From: Apus apus
Taxonomy: Eukaryota > Chordata > Aves > Apodiformes > Apodidae
Assembly: GCF_020740795.1 (NCBI RefSeq)
Contig: NC_067285.1
Coordinates: forward strand, 72,764,342 to 72,828,341
Reading direction: 5' to 3'
DNA: 64,000 nt
The stretch's first letter is position 1. Each line of letters opens with the position of its first letter. Under the pieces are notes generated by a model, which saw only the letters and a list, made by a program, of their open reading frames with translations, made no database searches and was not told where the DNA came from. Made by a program: the position numbers and the translations under genes. This document shows positions 60,801-64,000 of this stretch, one piece after another.

Positions 60801-62615
60801 TGGGCTGAGTTGGAGAAAACACAATTTTAGCAAATCTGTTAGCTGCCTAACAGGGAGCTCATACATACCACAAGCTTTAATACATGTAGATTTGCCTTTT
60901 CATAAATTTGAAAGAATCAGTACATCATTAAAGTTCAGCTTTTAAAATCCTTGTTTCAAAGAGCAGCAGTAATTCATATACTGTATTTTGAGTACAACTA
61001 TTGATTAATGTTGGCAGTAGAAGTAGTGATTAATCAAACTTCGTATTCATGTAAAATCTAATGCAATTTGTCAAGCAAGACTCTTACCTGCTTTGTATTT
61101 CTGTGTTTCAGGTCAAATACAATCAGCAGTCAATGTGTGAAAAATTTTGGAAGATCACTTTTAGGTGGTTATTGTCATACATACATACCTGATCTAGTGC
61201 TGCATGGAATAAATAATGATGAAAAACTCAAGCAGTGTCTACTAGCAGACCTACTTCATGCAATGCATGTGAGTTAAAGATCTCTTCTGAGTGATAGTAG
61301 GACTTTTGATGTTACTGAGATCTACAGAAGCAAGTACTTGGAATAGGTTTCTTTCTGCTTACCTTGTCTTAACAGCCACACCCGACATGTCTTCCTTCTT
61401 GAAAGGTGTAAGCCCTTAATTAATTGTGTGCAAAGCCTGTTCACACAAGAATCACATGTGCTTTCCTTTATAGTTAAGGCTTCTCTTCAAAGATAAACAC
61501 AAGGAAAATTGTTTGCAACTTCAAGTTACAAACAAGGAAGTAAAACCTCAAACTGCTTCTCTTTTCAATCACAATAGCAGATAGAATTATCTATATTTTG
61601 TAAGATGTTTCAACTTGCTTTTTTATTATTATTTTGCCACTTTGTGGCATGTTTGACAAAGGAGATGAAGTCTTGTGCAGGCCCCTAGTATAACAGACTG
61701 TAGCAGAAATGACTGACTACATAAAGTAACGGTCTATAGGTAACACTTTTGCTACATTCTTACTGTAGGTACTCATAAATTACATAGTTAATTTATGACT
61801 ATCCTTTCACTAAAGTAATTTTTAATGTTTATCTAGTCTAATAATTGTCAACAGTTTCTCTCTATAGCAATTAAGAATCATTCTGCTGGAATGAGTTTGT
61901 GTACTATCCAAAAGTGGTGTGTGTATGTAGCTACTTTAAACATTATCAGATTGATCTAATACGATACTGTCTCTTTGTGCAGATCCTGCCTTGATTGTGC
62001 ATAGTGAAATCCCTCACACGTCTTGGAAACATTCAATATACTTTGACCATTACTGAATCAGTATAGTTACTGCTCTTTTCATTTTGGAAAAAACTTATCT
62101 TTTCAGGGAAGGTGTAATACTTGAAGAAAAAAATATTGGAGTAGTGACCTTAAAGCGCTACTCAAGCAAAAGTAAATGCCTTGATCAAATTGACAGTTAA
62201 CTCTTAACTGACCCAATGCAGCTGAATGTAAACTCTGTCACTGAAGTTGGTATTCCTTGTCAGTTTGCAGATGCCTTTGGTTTCCTAGTGGACAAAAACA
62301 TTCATTGAATCACTTTCTTATTCTCTGCTTCACTGTGAATAAAAGTGGTATGTCAGACTAAGTTGTGGTGGTGTATATGAAAGTGTCACATAATGTACTT
62401 TGTGTCTGTTGCAGCATCCTGTGCTAGATGAGCCCATAGCAGAAGCTGTCTGCATTATTGCAGACACTGATAAATGGAACGTACAAGTAGCTACAAGCCA
62501 GAGAAAGATGATGGACAATATGAAGTTAGGCAAGGATGTTTTGGTTTCAAGTCAAGTGTCCAGTTTATTGCAGTCAATTTTACAGCTTTACAAACTCAAC
62601 GTCCCAGCTGACTTT
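21749..62615 (+). CDS. FNIP2: FNIP2, folliculin-interacting protein 2 (15 coding exons in window; 3' end missing)
   Basis: FNIP2 binds folliculin (FLCN). The complex acts at lysosomes as the GAP for RagC/D, controlling mTORC1 recruitment and TFEB/TFE3; FNIPs also act as HSP90 co-chaperones. The catalytic arginine of the complex is in FLCN. Exons are 21749-21843, 43386-43512, 46819-46953, 48362-48462, 48545-48616, 49269-49369, 50744-50815, 51432-51561, 54905-55106, 55681-55769, 56595-56741, 56868-57037, 59039-60329, 61112-61268 and 62415-62615. All have GT donors and AG acceptors and consistent phases, totalling 1030 codons. From about residue 33 a longin-type domain is interrupted by Ser-rich loops. 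The DENN-type region follows from about 355, broken by a long diverged linker (about 530-890) in the 1.3 kb exon 13. Human FNIP2 is about 1114 residues, so roughly the last 60-65 lie past 64000. FNIP1 was considered; the [13 protein letters not shown] start and the PPID neighbour favour FNIP2. Confidence 0.96.
24966..25035. repeat. TA/TG-rich low-complexity tract
   Basis: The tract alternates tatatatgtatttgtgtata and later gtgatatacacacacataa. It is an imperfect dinucleotide repeat with inverted TG/CA ends. Confidence 0.7.
33932..33951. repeat. GA microsatellite-like run
   Basis: There is a short run of about seven GA units (gcagagagagagagaaag) in FNIP2 intron 1. Confidence 0.7.
34798..34816. 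repeat. T19 homopolymer
   Basis: Nineteen T's are followed by C's and a ccctag. It resembles a strong polypyrimidine tract, but no coding exon follows. Confidence 0.8.
35326..35410. repeat. (TTTTTA)n / (TTA)n simple repeat
   Basis: About 85 bases consist almost only of A and T, with units such as TTTTTA and TTATTA. One 'gttaattagcaataa' interruption breaks it. Confidence 0.85.
43386..43512 (+). CDS. FNIP2: FNIP2 coding exon 2
   Basis: The acceptor is AATCTGCAG and the donor is GTATGA. The exon encodes [17 protein letters not shown], then [17 protein letters not shown], the conserved start of the longin-type domain. Confidence 0.96.
44660..44712. repeat. 13-bp perfect inverted repeat, 27-base spacer
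   Basis: aaaacagattata at 44660-44672 is the exact reverse complement of tataatctgtttt at 44700-44712. Pairing does not extend on either side. It could be a chance hairpin, a decayed MITE end or a transcription-factor pair. Confidence 0.7.
46515..46591. repeat. 77-base near-palindrome (hairpin)
   Basis: Positions 46515-46536 pair with 46570-46591. Of 22 positions, 20 are Watson-Crick, one is a G-U wobble and one is a C-A mismatch (46529/46577). The interior has a second, weaker stem (ccattggga against ttccagtgg). Size and shape fit a pre-miRNA or a short palindromic MITE. Function is unknown. Confidence 0.75.
46819..46953 (+). CDS. FNIP2: FNIP2 coding exon 3
   Basis: The exon has 45 codons, [19 protein letters not shown] to EHIPKYQ, with acceptor GACACAG and donor GTAATG. 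Its Ser/Asn-rich middle is a variable loop in this family. The ends are conserved. Confidence 0.94.
46954..48361 (+). other. FNIP2: FNIP2 intron 3
   Basis: This intron of 1.4 kb contains the 340-base sense-oriented CR1 tail. The rest shows nothing recognisable. Confidence 0.8.
47479..47818 (+). mobile_element. CR1 LINE 3'-end fragment, about 340 bases
   Basis: This is the longest CR1 copy in the window, in sense orientation in FNIP2 intron 3. Blocks seen are 'ccttccagtacctgaagggg', 'ggttggacattaggaagca', 'caggttgcccagagag', 'gatgctggactaggtgacct' and the end 'ttgattctatggttct'. It looks younger than the other copies because these blocks are close to the familiar CR1 sequence. Confidence 0.9.
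48362..48462 (+). CDS. FNIP2: FNIP2 coding exon 4
   Basis: The acceptor is TGTGTAG and the donor is GTGAGT. The exon reads [19 protein letters not shown] then [14 protein letters not shown] and a split Arg codon. It is highly conserved. Confidence 0.96.
48545..48616 (+). CDS. FNIP2: FNIP2 coding exon 5
   Basis: The acceptor is TTACAG and the donor is GTAAGA. The exon encodes [20 protein letters not shown] and SNN. It lies only 82 bases after exon 4. Confidence 0.95.
48638..48661 (+). repeat. T24 homopolymer close to FNIP2 exon 5 donor
   Basis: There are twenty-four consecutive T's starting 21 bases into intron 5, in a wider T/C-rich run. Its length is likely to vary between individuals and to be error-prone in assemblies. 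Confidence 0.85.
49269..49369 (+). CDS. FNIP2: FNIP2 coding exon 6
   Basis: The acceptor is TTTTTTAG and the donor is GTAACT. The exon encodes [20 protein letters not shown], then [13 protein letters not shown] and one base of an Ala codon. Confidence 0.95.
49370..51431 (+). other. FNIP2: FNIP2 introns 6 and 7 (flanking exon 7)
   Basis: Intron 6 (49370-50743) has T-rich runs soon after the donor. Intron 7 (50816-51431) has none. I see no further features. Confidence 0.75.
50744..50815 (+). CDS. FNIP2: FNIP2 coding exon 7
   Basis: The acceptor is TGTTTTAG and the donor is GTATCT. The exon encodes [20 protein letters not shown] then ARS, a strongly conserved segment. Confidence 0.96.
51432..51561 (+). 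CDS. FNIP2: FNIP2 coding exon 8 (Ser-rich)
   Basis: The exon encodes [16 protein letters not shown], a run of serines, then [21 protein letters not shown] chose donor GTGAGT, giving R-W-S-T across the junction, where human has R-R-S-T at equal length. A weaker GTGGTG donor three bases earlier would drop the Trp. Serines here are likely phosphorylation sites by analogy with FNIP1, which is inference. Confidence 0.94.
51562..54904 (+). other. FNIP2: FNIP2 intron 8
   Basis: 3.3 kb contains an A14 run at 52007-52020 and the degraded antisense CR1 segment near 54000. An open frame of 120 codons at 52495-52857 shows no family resemblance and lies away from splice-compatible signals. Confidence 0.75.
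53975..54140 (-). mobile_element. Degraded CR1-family fragment (antisense)
   Basis: The + strand reads 'aatctccaaggatgg', later 'atctgcaaacttgctgaagg' and 'aatgaagatattgaacag', then 'tattggtcccagtatcaac'. This resembles an internal CR1 segment in reverse orientation. It is diverged and the boundaries are uncertain. It lies in FNIP2 intron 8. Confidence 0.65.
54905..55106 (+). CDS. FNIP2: FNIP2 coding exon 9
   Basis: The acceptor is GTTTTACAG and the donor is GTACAG. The exon encodes [19 protein letters not shown], then [19 protein letters not shown] and [19 protein letters not shown]. This is a hallmark core block of FNIP proteins. Confidence 0.97.
55681..55769 (+). CDS. FNIP2: FNIP2 coding exon 10
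   Basis: The acceptor is TACTCAAG and the donor is GTGAGT. The exon encodes [20 protein letters not shown] then RVMDALGEF and a split Arg codon. It ends the longin-type domain or the linker to DENN. Confidence 0.95.
56595..56741 (+). CDS. FNIP2: FNIP2 coding exon 11
   Basis: The acceptor is TGAGCAG and the donor is GTAAGC. The exon encodes [20 protein letters not shown], then [16 protein letters not shown] and LIEQINKN. It begins the DENN-type module. Confidence 0.96.
56868..57037 (+). CDS. FNIP2: FNIP2 coding exon 12
   Basis: The exon lies 126 bases after exon 11, with acceptor TTCCTAG and donor GTCAGT. It encodes [20 protein letters not shown], then [20 protein letters not shown] and PYNPLWAQL. 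It is almost unchanged relative to the mammalian protein as I recall it. Confidence 0.97.
57038..59038 (+). other. FNIP2: FNIP2 intron 12
   Basis: 2.0 kb between exons 12 and 13 has no recognisable repeat or exon. Confidence 0.7.
59039..60329 (+). CDS. FNIP2: FNIP2 coding exon 13 (large, partly disordered)
   Basis: This exon of 1291 bases (about 430 residues) has acceptor TGTATAG and donor GTAAAG. The conserved start includes [20 protein letters not shown] and [14 protein letters not shown], then [21 protein letters not shown] long polar linker follows that I cannot match to mammalian FNIP2 beyond short islands such as [10 protein letters not shown] and ASPESDLE. The end is conserved ([26 protein letters not shown]). 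The linker looks intrinsically disordered. A Cys-Cys and a triple His ([12 protein letters not shown]) near residue 888 appear specific to this lineage. Confidence 0.95.
60330..62414 (+). other. FNIP2: FNIP2 introns 13 and 14 (flanking exon 14)
   Basis: Intron 13 is 60330-61111 and intron 14 is 61269-62414. Intron 14 holds a perfect 10-bp AT-rich inverted repeat with a 6-base loop at 61773-61798. Nothing else is recognised. Confidence 0.7.
61112..61268 (+). CDS. FNIP2: FNIP2 coding exon 14
   Basis: The acceptor is TGTTTCAG and the donor is GTGAGT. The exon encodes [19 protein letters not shown], then [19 protein letters not shown] and [10 protein letters not shown]. It is part of the C-terminal DENN-type region. 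Confidence 0.95.
62415..62615 (+). CDS. FNIP2: FNIP2 coding exon 15 (last in window)
   Basis: The acceptor is GTTGCAG and the donor is GTAAGT. The exon has 67 codons, [19 protein letters not shown], then [19 protein letters not shown] and [19 protein letters not shown]. The family continues with about 60 more residues. I see no matching exon between here and 64000. Confidence 0.96.
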
Positions 62616-64000
62616 GTAAGTATTTGTTTACTGAAGACTGAAGCCAATGAAAATTGCTTAGCTTAGATAGGAGATGCATAGTTTTATACACTGTGTTACT
62701 ATATTAATGAACTAATGCCTGAAATAATGCAGAGTTGGTACAACATATTTAAAAGAATGCATGCTACAGTCAAGTAACAGGTACTTTTTAATCTGTATTT
62801 TACATCTAGTAGACCAGATTAAAGTTAAGTACTCCAAAATACAAAAGCCAGAACTAAAGTTGCTTAGGCAATTTTATAATTTCCATACTCCTCTACTCTT
62901 TAGGTTGTTGAAGTTTCCATCTACCCAAAACTGTTTATAGCATTCAGCCTTCTGTTCTTGGGCTTTCTATGCAACCCCAAGCAGTAGATGCCTCTTCTTT
63001 CTCCTCCCCAGATAATTTTGCCTGTGTTTACTTGACCCTTCTGTTTTAGGCATATTTTAGCCAACCCTATCAGCAAGTACTGTCTCAGATACCCTTGCTA
63101 TTGGATAGGATTGCTGGGAGGAGACTGAAATCTCCTGTGTGTTGCAGCAGGGAGTGTTACTTTGTCAGACTGCATATTCCCTATCCCACAGCATCCTTTC
63201 CTGTCCTCATTAGCAGTGGAGTTCATCAGAGCAAATCACTAATGCTGGTTTTGCTGATTACAGCAAAATTACCCACAAGTCTGACTGTGGTAGTTATAAT
63301 ACAGTTTTCAATCTGCAGTTGTAAGTGAGAGGAGATAGGCTGTTTTTTTTCAGTAGTCACCCCTTTTTCAATTAACAGAATGTGTTCTTTAGCAAATAGT
63401 CTTGGGAAATGTGCAATTATTGTGCTAGCAGATGGAAGAGGAAGATTGAGCTAAACACTAACATCTGTAAATAATGTTAGTCTGCACTGTTTTGGATAAA
63501 AGCAGTGGAATTGATTATGTTGAAGTACTTGAAGTCAAGTGCTAGGCAAAATATGTGGGTACATTGTCCTTATTGTCTCTGAATTCTTCCAGATATGAAA
63601 AATATACAACTTCAGTTAAAATTTAATCCTAACACTTGCACAGTAACACCTTAAATTCTGGCATTTTTAAATGGAATAGTTGATTCTGCAACTGAAGTGT
63701 CCTTTCCAGTGTTGCACTGGGGCTTGTGCGTGGCATTTCTGTATGCTTTGTGTGCTACTGGAGGGGTTTGGAGATGGAAGGTTTTTCAGGGTTTATTTAC
63801 TTTTTTTGTGTGTGTGTAAAATGGAACAGTGAAATGACAGTGTTAGTAGCTTGTACATTTTCTACAATTCAAGTTAGAGACACTTGGATCCTTCTGTTGG
63901 TGCATCACTTACTTAAAACAGAACCATTGGTGCATGGAAGTTAAGCATTTCACCAAAATTGGGGAAGAAGTGTAACTTTTTTATTGTAGTGATTTTATGT
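62616..64000 (+). other. FNIP2: FNIP2 intron 15 (incomplete)
   Basis: This is non-coding sequence to the right edge. The expected final FNIP2 residues (the family C-terminal block after PADF) are not found in any frame here, so the last exon or exons lie beyond the window. Confidence 0.75.

Noticed and set aside
1..64000. CRISPR arrays, bacterial operons, phage or defence systems, tRNA and rRNA genes
   Set aside because: I looked for regularly spaced direct repeats, cloverleaf-type sequences and compact gene arrays and saw none. The window is ordinary vertebrate genomic DNA.

Overview
This window is nuclear DNA from a vertebrate, almost certainly a bird. It is AT-rich and intron-rich. It carries several CR1 retrotransposon tails with the avian 3' signature (a 'ggttggactagatgatctt'-like segment followed by 'attctatgattct'-like octamers). 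Its three genes appear in the order ETFDH, PPID, FNIP2, the same order and orientation as on human chromosome 4q32. All exon calls below come from reading splice sites and translated peptides by eye against what I know of these protein families. No alignment was run.

Layout. Positions 1-470 hold the last intron and last coding exon of ETFDH (+), the mitochondrial electron-transfer-flavoprotein:ubiquinone oxidoreductase. Its 3' UTR runs to about 1065. Convergent to it is a complete PPID gene (-, 13690 to 1340, ten coding exons, 370 codons), encoding cyclophilin 40, an HSP90 co-chaperone. A CpG island (about 12890-14120) covers the PPID first exon and promoter. A stretch of about 7 kb (14.1-21.3 kb) has no recognisable gene and two CR1 tails. 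A second CpG island (about 21270-22290) contains the promoter, leader and first coding exon of FNIP2 (+). FNIP2 then runs to the right edge, with fifteen coding exons in the window (1030 codons). Intron 1 is 21.5 kb and the end of the reading frame lies beyond position 64000.

The genes share no operon-like logic. ETFDH feeds electrons from fatty-acid and amino-acid dehydrogenation into the quinone pool. PPID and FNIP2 both touch HSP90: PPID through its TPR clamp, FNIP2 as a reported co-chaperone. FNIP2's main role is with folliculin at the lysosome, as the GAP complex for RagC/D in mTORC1/TFEB signalling.

I did not find a new multi-gene system. The points most worth a second look are a pre-miRNA-like or MITE-like hairpin in FNIP2 intron 2 (46515-46591), an E-box (CACGTG) with GC and CCAAT boxes in the FNIP2 promoter island, a short upstream ORF in the FNIP2 leader, and two tandem splice sites (PPID exon 10 acceptor, FNIP2 exon 8 donor) that would each change the protein by one residue.
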